From the NCBI GenBank assembly GCA_018907035.1, contig JACCIC010000151.1:806001-870000 (forward strand): DNA of 64,000 bases, in the 5' to 3' direction. Made by a program: the position numbers and the translations under genes. The notes under the pieces were generated by a model that saw only the letters and a program-made list of their open reading frames with translations, made no database searches and had not been told where the DNA came from. This DNA comes from Sycobia sp. Sy_11. Taxonomy: Eukaryota; Arthropoda; Insecta; Hymenoptera; Epichrysomallidae. This document shows positions 24,321-34,706 of the stretch, one piece after another (position 1 is the first letter of the stretch; each line of letters starts with the position of its first letter).

Positions 24321-25092
24321 ATGACGAAGAGAAGTAGTCGCGACTCAAGCCCGAGGTCGCCGAGTACACGGAAGACCGGAGCGTCGATCTCACCTAAGTC
24401 GGAGAAGAAACCATCCTTCAGGGGAAAGCTCGTGCGCAAGTCCCTCGGCGACAAGAATAAAGGACGGACAGCAGGTCCCGATCCGCGGTTCTTATGCTGG
24501 GGCTGTAGTTGGCCAGGCCATACCCTACGCAGCTGTCCCGACTTTTTGGGGAAATGCGAAAAAGTAATTCAGGTCCAACTCGCCCCTACGCGCCGTGAGA
24601 CCTCTGAAGAACAGCAGGCAGCTGCGAGGACACAGGGTAATGATAATTGCACCCTCCTGTCTGTAAAGGAGGAGCATCACGACCGTGACTCCGCTGAATC
24701 AGCCACAAGTGTCGAGCCCGAGCAGTATTCACGATGGTGGGTACAGGTGGGCATAGGCGAGCTTCGCATCCATTCACTGCTCAATGCAGAGACTGCTCGT
24801 ACAGCTCTCGGAGCAATAGGCCTGCAGATTGCATCTGCCCTCGGTCATCTAGTTCGATCCTTTCCTGGATCTGGCGTTCGACTTGCCACGGGAAAAATTT
24901 AGCCGATAATAGGCCAGATGGTCCATCCGTTTGCCATTGCAGACGTTTAAATGGAGCTAGACGTCATCATAATTCCAGACTTGGAAAACGACTGTCTGCT
25001 CGGTGCAGACTTCTACCGCGCTTTCAATGCGGTCATCCACTCGCGCGACAATAACATGTCGCTCGAAGGTGCTGCAGATTTCGTCCAGCTAC
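24321..25092 (+). pseudogene. Gypsy family 1 nucleocapsid and protease, copy 1
   Basis: A basic Ser/Arg-rich stretch is followed by one CCHC zinc knuckle ('CWGCSWPGHTLRSC', C-x2-C-x4-H-x4-C), which binds RNA. About 80 residues later comes the protease region. The place of the catalytic D-T-G-A reads 'LLNAETARTALG', so the usual Asp-Thr-Gly is absent. The flap and C-terminal part ('IIPDLENDCLLGADFYRA') is recognisable. Stops lie at 24,900 (this copy only) and 24,948 (shared with copy 2). Confidence 0.75.
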
Positions 25093-25199
25093 AACGCTGC
25101 ACCGTCTCAGTTTCCTCGGCGTATTCGCTTGCCTCTAGAGGCTTGGCTAATATTGACGATAGTCAACGTCGAGCTCTTGAGGAACTCCTCGATCGGATG

Positions 25200-26043
25200 C
25201 TACCTCCGGCGGATCAGCCTCTGGGCTGCACGCATCTGACCGACCACGTGATCCATGTCGGCGATGCTAAGCCGATTAAGCAGCGTTATTATCCGGTCTC
25301 TCAGAAGATAGAGCTAGAGATGCATGCGCAAGTTTGCAAAATGCTTGACCAAGGCGTAATTCGCAGATCAACCAGCGAGTGGTCTAGCCCTTCGTGATGG
25401 TTCGCAAGAGCGACGGGAGCTACCGATTCTGCGTGAACTATCGCAAGTTGAATTCCGTTTCCAATGTCAGCGCGTATCCGATCCCTTATATGGACGTAAT
25501 TTTACGGAAGTTGAGAAATGCGCAGTACATTTCCAAACTGGACCGCAGCAGCGCCTACCATCAGGCCCCTCTTCGTGAGGAATCGCGACACCTCTCGGCT
25601 TTCACGGTTCCAGCTATGGGGTTATTTGAATGGACACATATGCCATATGGCATCGCCATTGGCCCTGCAAGTTTTGAGGAGTTAAGCGTCAAGCTGATCG
25701 GCCCTGAAATGGAGCCCGTAGCCTTCGCCTACCTTGATGATGTGATCATCGCTACGGAGAGCTTTAACGAGCACCTCAGGTGGCTCGAACACATTCTGCG
25801 ACGAATTTCCGACGTTGGATTGACCATTAATAGGCAGAAGAGCAAATTCGGACTCGCAGAGGTACGGTTTCTCGGCGTGCTCGTGGATCGTAACGGTTTC
25901 CAACCCGATCCGGATAAGATTGCACCAACCTTGACTTACGCCGCACCAAGAAACCTAAAGCAGGTCCGTAGGTTTCTAGGCCTTGCGTTCTGGTATCGTA
26001 AGTTCTTAGAGAACTTTGCAACGCTTGCTGAGCCTCTCACCTG
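25200..26043 (+). pseudogene. Gypsy family 1 reverse transcriptase, copy 1
   Basis: The fingers begin at 'KPIKQRYYPVSQKIELEM'. The frame is broken once, at about 25,395 between 'SEWSSP' and 'MVRKSDGSYRFC', by what looks like a single missing base; copy 2 has the same break. After it RT is open for 216 codons with 'KLDRSSAYHQ' (first Asp region), 'MPYGIAIGPASFEEL', 'FAYLDDVIIAT' (catalytic YLDD) and the thumb ending 'RRFLGLAFWYRKFLENFA'. A stop follows at 26,042. Confidence 0.88.
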
Positions 26044-26990
26044 ATTAACGAAGAAGAACATCAAGTATCATTGGGGAGAAGATCAGCAGCAAGCCTTCGA
26101 ACAGATCCGCGCGCTTGTCGCATTGCACCAGTCCTTTCTCGACCGTCGTTCGGAGAAACATTCGCCATCCAGACGGACACCAGCGACTCGGGGACGTAAT
26201 GGGTCCATTTCCGCGATCTACCCGAGGATACGGCTACTTGCTCGTCTTCATGGATCTCTTCACTCGCTGGGTAGAGTGTATCCCTATCCGAAAAGTGAAT
26301 GCACAAAGGATTCGTCGCGAGTTGAGAGATCGTATTATTCTCATCGGACAAAGGCACCGAATCTCGTAATAACTTCATCGAGAAATTCCTTGTGGAGCGA
26401 GGGGAGGAGCATTCAACGATACTCCCTTATCACGCTCAAGCCAATCCGGTAGAGAGGGTCAATAAGACCCTGAAGACCGCGATAATCGCCTTCATTGAGG
26501 AGTCTCATCGCACTTGGGATGCCCATATCGCCGAGCTGATCTTTGCGTACAACACATCCATTCGCGTAAGTCCGGCCTTCCTTAACACGGGTCGTCACCC
26601 CTGGGATGCATCGCCACCAGGAGGAGCAGCGCGCACAGGTTGCGCAAGAAGAGGCTGCTCTACAGCATTGGACAGAGCACATGGAGAAGTTATCTGAACT
26701 CCAACTAAAGGCAGCGGAGAACTCGCAGAAAGCACAGGCAAAGCAAGCTCTCTATTACAATGCGTGACGTCGCAATGTTCATTACGTGATTGGCGATCAC
26801 CTATGGCGGCGTAATCGCATCCTCTCGTCAGGCATACAAGGTGTCAGCGCCAAACTTGCCCCGAAATTCGATGGGCCCTTTACTATCATGGACTAACTCG
26901 GCACGAATGTCTATCGACTGATCGACTCTACGGGAAGAGATGCTGGTTAGCATCACGTCGCCGACCTGAAGCCCTAAAATGGAGACCACA
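26044..26990 (+). pseudogene. RNase H stub fused to integrase core, copy 1
   Basis: After 'WGEDQQQAFEQIRALVA' the RNase H domain starts ('TFAIQTDTSDSG' in one frame) and then jumps straight to the integrase core 'DVMGPFPRSTRGYGYLLVF' at about 26,198. Most of RNase H and the zinc-binding N-terminus of integrase are deleted. The first core Asp (GDVMGPF) survives. The second (DNGTEF in copy 2) is damaged by a further small deletion near 26,330. The Glu context 'NPVERVNKTLKTAI' survives. The C-terminal GPF/Y-like module ('KLAPKFDGPFTI') is at about 26,850. Several stops are present. It cannot integrate. Confidence 0.82.
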
Positions 26991-27553
26991 ACCCCGAAGA
27001 TGATAGTGGTCCCGACATGGAAGAGCCTTCGGGCGCAGAGCGTCATTGCGATGCGTCTGACTGTAATGTCGAGGCGAGCGAAACCGCGTTGAAACACCAC
27101 TGGTGAGCGTACGGCGCCCCGACGACGTGCCTCATTGTAATCCCGGTACGAGCGTGCGAAGCGATACCCCCGCGGGCAATGCCACGCGACCTAACGCCGA
27201 TGACCCGCCGCATAAACTAGGGAGACCGCGTAGGACGCGAATTGTAACCCGTCGAAGGATGTGAGCGCGATCCCCTGCGGAGCCCCATAACCGCGAAACC
27301 GCCTGCATAGTGGCATACCCCTGGCAAAACGAAAAGCAGGTCGCCCCTGGAAGAGCCAGTGCTCGACACTACCGCGGAACCAATCCCCCTACCGTACTCG
27401 GGCCCAAGCCAGAGCCGGTCAACATGCCAACTAGCCGCCGGACCCGTCGATCTGTAGTACGCCAGCGGGACTCCACCTACCCGCTCGAACCATCCCGAGG
27501 CCTCTACTATTCTGTGGAGTCCCTCTCGTCGAGGGGTCTCCCTTGCATGGGTC

Positions 27554-28335
27554 GTGCCCAGCGGGCCAGCAGAGGATAAATTCGAAATTTTCCATTTCTC
27601 CCTAGGGCCGGAACATGGAACAGTCATCGAGCTAGGTGGTCGCAGAGATTCTCTGCTCAATTATGGAGCCCGTCTTCCGGCGGCTGTGGATCCACGAACC
27701 GGGTTCCCCTATTCACCAGCCTGTCCCAGCGCCCGTGAGCGTCGACTATGCCGCGCTATAAGAGGACCAGCGGCCGACAACCGCGGAGCCATACTCAGCG
27801 CCGTCCCAGCCAGAAATCGCCCGGCCGGAGAGCATCCAGGCCCAGTGTTAGCGGCTGGACAATATCTACTTCCGGCGCCAGGAACTGGAGGCTGAGGAGG
27901 CCAGCGCCCTCCAACAACTACAGGGCTTTTTCCAAAGGGCTACACTCAGACAACGGGAGCTGCTGGAGCTTGGGGAGGTGGATTACCTCTCCTGGGCGGA
28001 ACGACGACGTAAGTCTAACGCCATCCTCCGCCGCTAGGAGGAAGCGGACGGACAGGTAAATAACCTGCTAAAGCGCGAACGCGCCGCGCACCGCACGGTG
28101 AAGGAGTTCCAAGCCGCCTGTCGCCGGGAGATGCACCGCTTGCGGAGCGCATTGATGCAGGTCACCCTTCCGGCCAATCCCAACACGGTCGGAAAGGCGC
28201 GTCCTTCTGTCGTGGAAGTGGCCCAGGCCCGTGAGGCCTTCCGCAGGAACACCACTGTGGAAGCTGGAGGGATACAAGCCACTGTCAACAGGGTGTTCGC
28301 CACGCTTCGGCTACCAGCGTCTGGAGGGGGGCGAG
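27554..28335 (+). pseudogene. Third reading frame downstream of integrase, copy 1
   Basis: Pieces in more than one frame read 'EDKFEIFHFSLGPEHGTVI', then about 27,870-28,320 a strongly helical, Glu/Arg/Leu-rich stretch ('RQRELLELGEVDYLSWAERR') with one TAG at about 28,036. After it comes 'TLPANPNTVGKARPSVVE' and 'AQAREAFRRNTT'. Copy 2 has the same protein pattern with substitutions (TLPGNPNTAGK, then TVVEAAQALEALRVNTT). It does not resemble Env, chromodomain or dUTPase. It may be a coiled-coil accessory or structural protein; its function is unknown. Confidence 0.55.
28323..28335 (+). other. Polypurine-tract-like run before 3' LTR
   Basis: A G-rich run (ggaggggggcgag) is followed directly by TGACGGGG, where an LTR starting with TG would be expected. 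Position after the last reading frame supports a plus-strand primer site, but no paired 5' LTR was found to confirm the boundary. Confidence 0.45.
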
Positions 28336-28900
28336 TGACGGGGAACGCAAGAGCCGCGTACGATTGCTTTCCCACATCCCTATGCTCTCTCTCCATTCGT
28401 ATCCCTGTAAATATGTATATACAGTCTGTAAATTTGAGGCAGTTAGAAGACAAACTTCGAGAGAAAACCGCGTTCGGGCTTTGTTGGCTTGTTTTTTCTT
28501 TTTCGGGAATACGCAGTATCGTAAGTGGCAGCCTGTTCTTCTATCTCTCTCTCTCTCTCTCTCACTCTTCCCTAGTCGCTCGCGCGCCTTCGCCTCTAGA
28601 TATTAAAGTCTCGTGAATTTTAATTATTCTGGGTTCTGATTTTACTATTTCTAATACATTTACTTAGTCGCCCTCGCGCAAATCCTACATGCGATTCTTC
28701 ACACCTCGCGAACCGCGCCTCTCCCTCACCGAAATAATTCGGGGCTAAGCCCAGCCGGGCACCTCTTCTGCAACGGCCGTGCCTGCCGTCCTCGTGCTCG
28801 AGATGGACACGCGCACCGTTAAAATATATATATATATTTTTTTTTTTAACGATGCGTGCGTGTCCGCCTTGAACACGAGGCGAAATATCGCATGCACGGG
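28336..28900 (+). repeat. Probable 3' LTR of gypsy copy 1
   Basis: Starts TG after the polypurine run, contains an attaaa poly(A)-like signal at about 28,601, and its second half matches the isolated fragment at 4,985-5,245 in reverse. The right boundary is uncertain because an imperfect inverted repeat with an AT-rich centre follows at 28,786-28,882. A short CT tract lies at about 28,543-28,562. Confidence 0.5.
28786..28882. repeat. Imperfect inverted repeat (hairpin) at LTR end
   Basis: Arms of about 35 nt (28,786-28,820 and 28,848-28,882; cctcgtg... to ...cacgagg) flank an AT-rich spacer. One arm is also present at 5,039-5,073 beside the LTR fragment there, without its partner. Confidence 0.65.
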
Positions 28901-29750
28901 GACGCGTGAGGTAAGGAGATAAGAACGTATAAAAAAAGACAGAACGAATAAAATTACACAAGTCTTCAATCCGGTTATTCGTCTCGTAGAATAAACCCGC
29001 GAAGTCGCGAGGCACGGTACGTCGCCGATGCGACGGCGGGTGCAGGAACAAGGAAGAGAGAGAGAGAGAGAGAGAGAGAGAATAATGGACTATCCCTTCA
29101 GTCGGCGCGCCGATGTCGTCGAATCGTCCGCTCGTGGCAGGAGGCGGCAGTGGCAAGCCCTGAACGCACGGCAGCACGCTCTGGGCAGATGCGGGAGGCG
29201 GTGTCCCCGCTTGTCGGTGGCCCCGGGGTGGGGCAATCACTACGCATAGGCAGGGGCCGGATGGCAGGGTCGTTAGCTAGAGCTCTGCAATTAGTCCACG
29301 GATCTCGGCCCGGAAGGCGACGGCAAGCACGAATAGCCCCGGAAGTCAAGCAGAACAAGAAGGCACTCCGCGAGGCGAGATCACCGGCACTCGAAAAAAG
29401 GATTTCTGTTTGTCTTGTCGCGTCTCGGAAAAATCAACTCTCTCGCATGCAACAAAGCAGAGCTCTCTCTCGATACTGTCACAGTTCGCGCGCGATGAAG
29501 TATCCCCACTTCGCTCTCTCTCGCTCTCTCTCTTACTTACCTCTCCCCCGATGTGTTAGTGCGTCGGCTTGTAACAAATTATATATTAATATTTACATGT
29601 AGACAAGAGAAGTACATACATATTTATAAAAGCTACAATGAGGGAGACAGCATAATGACGTGAGATAGTAAGCGTTAGCAGCGCTTGCGATCCCCGTCAA
29701 ACGCTCCTCACTCCTGACGCTAGTAACCGGAGCGTGACAGCTCGATCCAA

Positions 29751-29788
<38 letters not shown>

Positions 29789-29890
29789 GTTGACCATTGT
29801 GTCAGGATATGATCATTTTCTAGACTACAATGAACAGCTGGGAAACGCTGGGATAAGGAAAGGACAGGAAAGAAAACTCTCTTCGTTCTT
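28900..29890. other. Intervening region with GA/CT tracts
   Basis: The GC-richer DNA between the two gypsy copies holds GA (29,056-29,080) and CT (29,752-29,786) microsatellites. Open frames here have no motif. The part near 29,900 may still belong to the 3' end of copy 2, but no LTR could be matched. Confidence 0.45.
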
Positions 29891-30079
29891 CCCCAGCGGT
29901 TCATTTTGAGCTGGGCGGTTTTGCTCCTTTTGGGGCGATTACGCTTTTCGGTGAGACTGGGAGCGTGCCCCTCATATTCGGGATGGTTGTGCTGGTTGGG
30001 GCACTTCCAACCCCGATGCACGCCCTCCAGTTTACACTGGTTTCAGCACGGTAGCCAAATGGGCGCAAACTGTGGTGAA

Positions 30080-30470
30080 TCCGACGCGGCTTGTTAACGT
30101 CGGGCCTCCGCCGTCTTTCGCTGGGTGAACTGTTTATTATTATTGATCTTCGCCTGCAAACGTTGAACCTGCAAGGTGGTGTTGACGCGTAAGGCTTCGA
30201 GGGCCTGGGCTGCCTCAACGACCGTGGGGCACACTTTTCCGGCCGTATTGGGATTGCCCGGAAGGGTGTCCTACATAACCGCATTCCAGAGGCGGCATGC
30301 CGCCTGGAATTCCTCCGCCGTTCAGTGCACGGCTCGTTCGCGCTTTCGTAGCTTCTTCACCTCTCCGTCTTCCGCCGCAAGAGAGGTAGTCCACCTTCCC
30401 GAGCTCTAGTAGTTCCCGTTGGCCGAGGGTAGCTTTCTGCACGAACTCGTGCAGCTGTTGAAGGGCGCTG
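30080..30470 (-). pseudogene. Third reading frame downstream of integrase, copy 2
   Basis: Minus-strand blocks 'QKATLGQRELLELGKVDYLS' (about 30,440) and 'TLPGNPNTAGKVCPTVVE' with 'AQALEALRVNTT' (about 30,260) align with copy 1 although the DNA has diverged. Preservation of protein pattern in both copies suggests a genuine gene of the family. Frame breaks are present. Its last part is followed by 'LQAKINNNKQFTQRKT', absent from copy 1. Confidence 0.55.
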
Positions 30471-31079
30471 ACCTCCTCAGCCTCCAGTTCTTGGTGTCAG
30501 AAGTAGACTTAATCCAGCCGGCATGAGGCCTGGATGCTGCTAGGCAGAGGATCCCTAGACTGGAAAGGTGCCGATTTATCCTCTCGCGACCTACGTGGCA
30601 CGATCCATGTATGGAGGCCCCTCAACGAGATGGACTCGATAGACTATTAGAGCCGTCTAAATAGTTCGAGTAAGAAGAGTTCCGCCGATGTGCAGTAGCG
30701 TTAAGGGTCTGGCGCCTAGGTGGCCCGAGTGTGGCGGGGGAATTGGTCCCACGGTAGTGCTGGGCACTGGCTTTTTCTGAGGCGACCTACTTTTCGCTTC
30801 ACCACGTGTATGCCACTACGGCAAGCGGCTTCGCTATTATGGGGCTTCGCAGTGGCTGGCGCTTTAGTCGTTCGACGGGCTACGATTCGCGTCCTACGCG
30901 GTCTCCCCCATCTAAGCGGCGCGACCACGGCGTTAGGTCGCGTGGTATTGCCCGCGGGAGTACCGCTTCGCACGCTCGTATCGAGTTTACAATAAGGCGC
31001 GTCGTCGGGGCCCTGTACGTTCGCCAGTAGTGTTACAATGCAGGTTCGCTCGCTCAGCTTGACATTACAATCAGACGCA

Positions 31080-32050
31080 TCGCAGTCAAGCTTTTCGCCC
31101 GAAGGTCTTCCGTGTCAGAACCGCCATCATCTTCGGGATCGTGATCTAGATTATAGGGCTTCAGGTCGGCGACATGATGTCTACCAGCATCTCTTCCTGT
31201 GAAGTCGATCAGTAAATAAATATTCGTGCCGAATTTCTCCATCATGGTAAAGGGCCCGTCAAATTTCAGGGTAAGTTTGACCCTGAGCCTTGTATCCCAG
31301 ATGAGAGGATGTGATCACGCCGCCATGCGCGAGCGCCAATCGCGTAATGATGACGTCTCGCATTATAGTAGCGAGCTTACTTTGCCAGTACTTTCTGCGC
31401 GTTTTCCGCTGCCTTTAGATGGAGATCAGATAACTTCTTGATCTTCAAAACCCGTGTTGTGGAAGGCCTGGCTTAAGCCAATGGAGTCGTATACGGATGT
31501 GTTGTACGGAAACATCAGCTCGGCAATATGCGCATCCCAAGTGCGATAAGACTCCTCAAAGAAGGCTATTATCGCGGTCTTTAGGGTCCTATTGACCCTG
31601 TCTATCGGATTGGCTTTATCGTTGAATGCTCCTCCCCTCGCTCCACAAGGAATTTCTCGATGAACTTATTACGAAATTCGGTGCCATTGTCCGATAGGAA
31701 TAATCGGGCGTGCCACAGCGTAAAAATATGCGATCTTTCAACTAGCGACGAATGGTTTCCGCATTCGCCTTTCCGATAGGGATACACTCTATCCAGCGAG
31801 TGAATAGATCAATGAAGACGAGTAAGTACTCATATCCTCGGGTAGATCGTGGAAACGGACCCATTACGTCCCCAGCTACTACTGCCCAAGAGCGGATACC
31901 GTTCGATGGCCCATCAGGCCCATTAGTCCCGAGTCGCGGGCGTCCGTCTCGATGACGAAAGTTTCTCCGAACGATGGTCGAGAAACTGTTACAGATGTGA
32001 CAAGCGCCCGGATCTGTTCGAAGGCTTGCTGCTGCTCTTCTCCCCAATGA
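31080..32050 (-). pseudogene. RNase H stub and integrase core, copy 2
   Basis: A fragment of RNase H ('TFVIETDARDSG') is joined after a short spacer to 'AVVAGDVMGPFPRSTRGYEY'. About 55 bases that copy 1 has lost are kept here. The second catalytic Asp context 'LSDNGTEFRNKFIEKFL' (about 31,690) is preserved, but the DNA between it and the Glu region is disrupted. The C-terminal module lies at about 31,260-31,150. Multiple stops make it non-functional. Confidence 0.8.
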
Positions 32051-32069
32051 TACCTGATGCTCTTCTTGA

Positions 32070-32651
32070 TTAATGGGGTAAGAGGTTCAGGTTCCTTGGT
32101 GCGGCGTAAGTCAAGATTGGTGCAATCTTATTCGGATCGGGTCGGAAACCTATAAAATCCACGAAGACGCCGAAAAACCGTACCTCTGCGAGTCCGAATT
32201 TGCTCTTCTGCCTATTAATGATCAATCCGACATCGGAAATTCGTCGCAGAATGTGTTCGAGCCACCTGAGGTGCTCGTTAAAGCTCTCCGTAGCGATGAT
32301 CACATCATCAAGGTAGGCGAAGGCTACCGGCTCCATTTCAGGGCCGATTAGCTTGACGCTTAACTCCTGAAATCTTGCAGGGCCAATGGCGATGCCATAT
32401 GGCATATGTGTCCATTCAAATAACCCCATAGCTGGAACCGTGAAGGCCGAGAGGTGTCGCGATTCCTCACGAAGAGGGGCCTGATGGTAGGCGCTGCTGC
32501 GGTCCAGTTTGGAAATGTACTGCGCATTTCTCAACTTCCGTAAAATTACGTCCATATAAGGGAGCGGATACGCGTTGACATTGGAAACGGAATTCAACTT
32601 GCGATAGTCCACGCAGAATCGGTAGCTCCCGTCGCTCTTGCGAACCATCAC
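32070..32651 (-). pseudogene. Gypsy family 1 reverse transcriptase, copy 2
   Basis: Open for 193 codons from 'MMVRKSDGSYRFCVDYRKL' through 'KLDRSSAYHQ' and 'FAYLDDVIIAT' to 'APRNLNLLPH'. The catalytic YLDD is intact. Differences from copy 1 are scattered substitutions; near the end a change shifts the frame before the 'RRFLGLAFWYRKF' thumb segment, which is missing here. Confidence 0.85.
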
Positions 32652-33730
32652 GAAGGGCTAGACCACTCGCTGGTTGATCTGCGAATTACGCCTTGGTCAA
32701 GCATTTTGCAAACTTGCGCATGCATCTCTAGCTCTATCTTCTGAGAGACCGGATAATAACGCTGCTTAATCGGCTTAGCATCGCCGACATGGATCACGTG
32801 GTCGGTCAGATGCGTGCAGCCCAGAGGCTGATCCGTCGGAGGTAGCATCCGATCGAGGAGTTTCTCAAGAGCTCGACGTTGACTATCGTCAATATTAGCC
32901 AAGCCTATAGAGGCAAGCGAATACGCCGAGGAAACTGAGACGGTGCAGCGTTGTAGCTGAACGAAATCTGCAGCACCTTCGAGCGACATGTTATTGTCGC
33001 GCGAGTGGATGACCGCATTGGAAGCGCGGTAGAAGTCTGCACCGAGCAGACAGTCGTTTTCCAAGTCTGGAATTATGATGACGTCTAGCTCCATTTAAAC
33101 GTCTGCAATAGCAAACGGATGGACCATCTGGCCTATTATCGGCTCAATTTTTCCCGTGGCGAGTCGAACGCCAGATCCAGGAAAGGATCGAACTAGATAA
33201 CCGAGGGCAGATGCAATCTGCAGGCCTATTGCTCCGAGAGCTGTACGAGCAGTCTCTGCATTGAGCAGTGAATGGATGCGAAGCTCGCCTATGCCCACCT
33301 GTACCCACCATCGTGAATACTGCTCGGGCTCGACACTTGTGGCTGATTCAGCGGAGTCACGGTCGTGATGCTCCTCCTTTACAGACAGGAGGGTGCAATC
33401 ATCATTACCCTGTGTCCTTGAAGCTGCCTGCTGTTCTTCAGAGGTCTCACAGAGCGTAGGGGCGAGTTGGACCTGAATTACTCGCCCTTTTTCGCATTTC
33501 CCCAAAAAGTCGGGACAGCTGCGTAGGGTATGGCCTGGCCAACTACAGCCCCAGCATAAGAACCGCGGATCGGGACCTGCTGTCCGTCCTTTATTCTTGT
33601 CACCGAGGGGCTTGCGCACGAGCTTTCCCCTGAAGGATGGTTTCTTCTCCGACTTAGGTGAGATCGACGCTCCGGTCTTCCATGTACTCGGCGACCTCGG
33701 GCTTGAGTCGCGACTACTTCTCTTCGTCAT
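32648..33730 (-). pseudogene. Gypsy family 1 nucleocapsid-protease-RT start, copy 2
   Basis: 33,730-33,095 is open for 211 codons with the same CCHC knuckle and the same 'LLNAETARTALG' in place of the Asp-Thr-Gly protease site. It then hits TAA at the position shared with copy 1. Reading continues in frame from 33,094 ('MELDVIIIPDLENDCLLGAD') to 'SEWSSPS' at 32,648, where the shared one-base frameshift interrupts RT. Copy 2 has two extra residues (GR) after the knuckle. Confidence 0.8.
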
Positions 33731-33753
33731 AAGAGCTGCGACACCTGGCGCCT

Positions 33754-34053
33754 CTAAATCAGGTGAGTTGGCTCGCGTTTGGCCTGTGTACTTCGTTGAG
33801 CTTCGCTAATCAGCTCAGCTTGGAAGCGTCGATCGACGCCGTTGCAGCTCTGGGCTGCGTGGCAGAACTCTTGCCACGTGATCCAGTCTTTCCGGGATAG
33901 ACGGTACCAGTGTAGGGCGACACCGTCGAGAAGCTCCGTCATTGCATTGAGCATATCCTCGCCTGTGAGCGGCGTCAATCTCCGACATTCCGCGATTCTC
34001 TGTAGAAATTTCTCCACACTTTTCCCTTGGCACCATTGCATCGGATTTTCCAT
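33754..34053 (-). pseudogene. Gypsy family 1 gag fragment, copy 2
   Basis: Opens 'MENPMQWCQGKSVEKFL' and is open for 99 codons through 'ALHWYRLSRKDWITWQEF', nearly identical to the same block of copy 1. Everything upstream of the Met is missing: at about 34,055 the sequence changes to unrelated DNA leading into the envelope-like fragment. The element is therefore 5' truncated or recombined here. Confidence 0.82.
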
Positions 34054-34156
34054 TGCAAGTTATCATTACTTACACTTTTACATAAACTTAACATCGCTGA
34101 CAAGAACCTTCCAAGAAATTATAACTAGTTATTCGCTATTAAGTTCACGACGAGAA

Positions 34157-34645
34157 CTCTAACATTCCAACTTATTGAGACAGGCTGCAATATTATCCAG
34201 AGAAGGTCAGCAGAATTTACAAGAGATAATGCCACAAAGCGAAAGAATAAGACGAGGTCTCTTTGACGGATTAGGCACAGCTATTATATACATCTTTGGC
34301 AACCCAGACGCCACTGATTTGGATGAAATACATAACTATCTTCATTTACTAGACCATCAGTAACAGCAGGATATCATTACATTAAATAAATCGATAAGTA
34401 TCATAAATAAAATAAGTAAAGACGTCAATGGAAATACCGATACCATCAATAGCAATTTGCTTAATATATCGAAAACATTGAAAAATGAAAACACGATTAT
34501 TAATAACTTTGAAACCATCGTTACACTCATAATACAGGAACAACATTTCATTGAACTGTTAAATAAAATAAAAAGATCGTTCATTTTTTCGGAACAATTA
34601 TTTGACTTGGTAATATTACAGTATGAACAAATATTATACATTTGA
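34157..34645 (+). pseudogene. Envelope/fusion-type (F-like) gene fragment of an insect endogenous retroelement
   Basis: This plus-strand frame has a single TAA at 34,361 in an otherwise open run. It contains an R-x-R-R furin-type site followed at once by a Gly-rich hydrophobic segment and a 'GN-x-D-A' tract, the arrangement seen at the fusion-peptide junction of errantivirus and baculovirus F-type envelope proteins. A helical, heptad-like Ile/Asn/Leu-rich region follows, as expected for the post-fusion-peptide coiled coil. There is no signal peptide, upstream subunit or membrane anchor, so only an internal piece remains. Its parent element is not identified; the neighbouring gypsy copy points the other way. 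Confidence 0.65.
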
Positions 34646-34706
34646 AAACATTTGTCCGAAATTTACTCCCGTAAAGAACTTATCTTAAAGAATTAATCTT
34701 TGCAGA

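Larger units (their letters stand above)
22988..28900 (+). mobile_element. Ty3/gypsy family 1, copy 1 (defective)
   Basis: Order of blocks: gag (22,988-24,298), nucleocapsid and protease (24,321-25,090), reverse transcriptase (25,200-26,040), RNase H stub joined to integrase core (26,050-26,960), a third frame (about 27,554-28,335), a polypurine run and an LTR-like segment. Several stops and frameshifts interrupt it. A second copy runs the other way at 34,055-29,900, so the two lie tail to tail about 1 kb apart. GC content is higher than in the surrounding DNA. Confidence 0.88.
29900..34055 (-). mobile_element. Ty3/gypsy family 1, copy 2 (defective, 5' truncated)
   Basis: Collinear with copy 1 but on the opposite strand. 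It starts inside gag at about 34,055 and runs through nucleocapsid, protease, RT, the RNase H/integrase fusion and the third frame to about 29,900. It shares the TAA in the protease region, the one-base frameshift in RT and the main RNase H/integrase deletion with copy 1. It lacks copy 1's stop at 24,900. A minus-strand frame at 29,785-30,021 near its end has an unusual His/Asn/Pro-rich segment with no assigned role. Confidence 0.87.
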
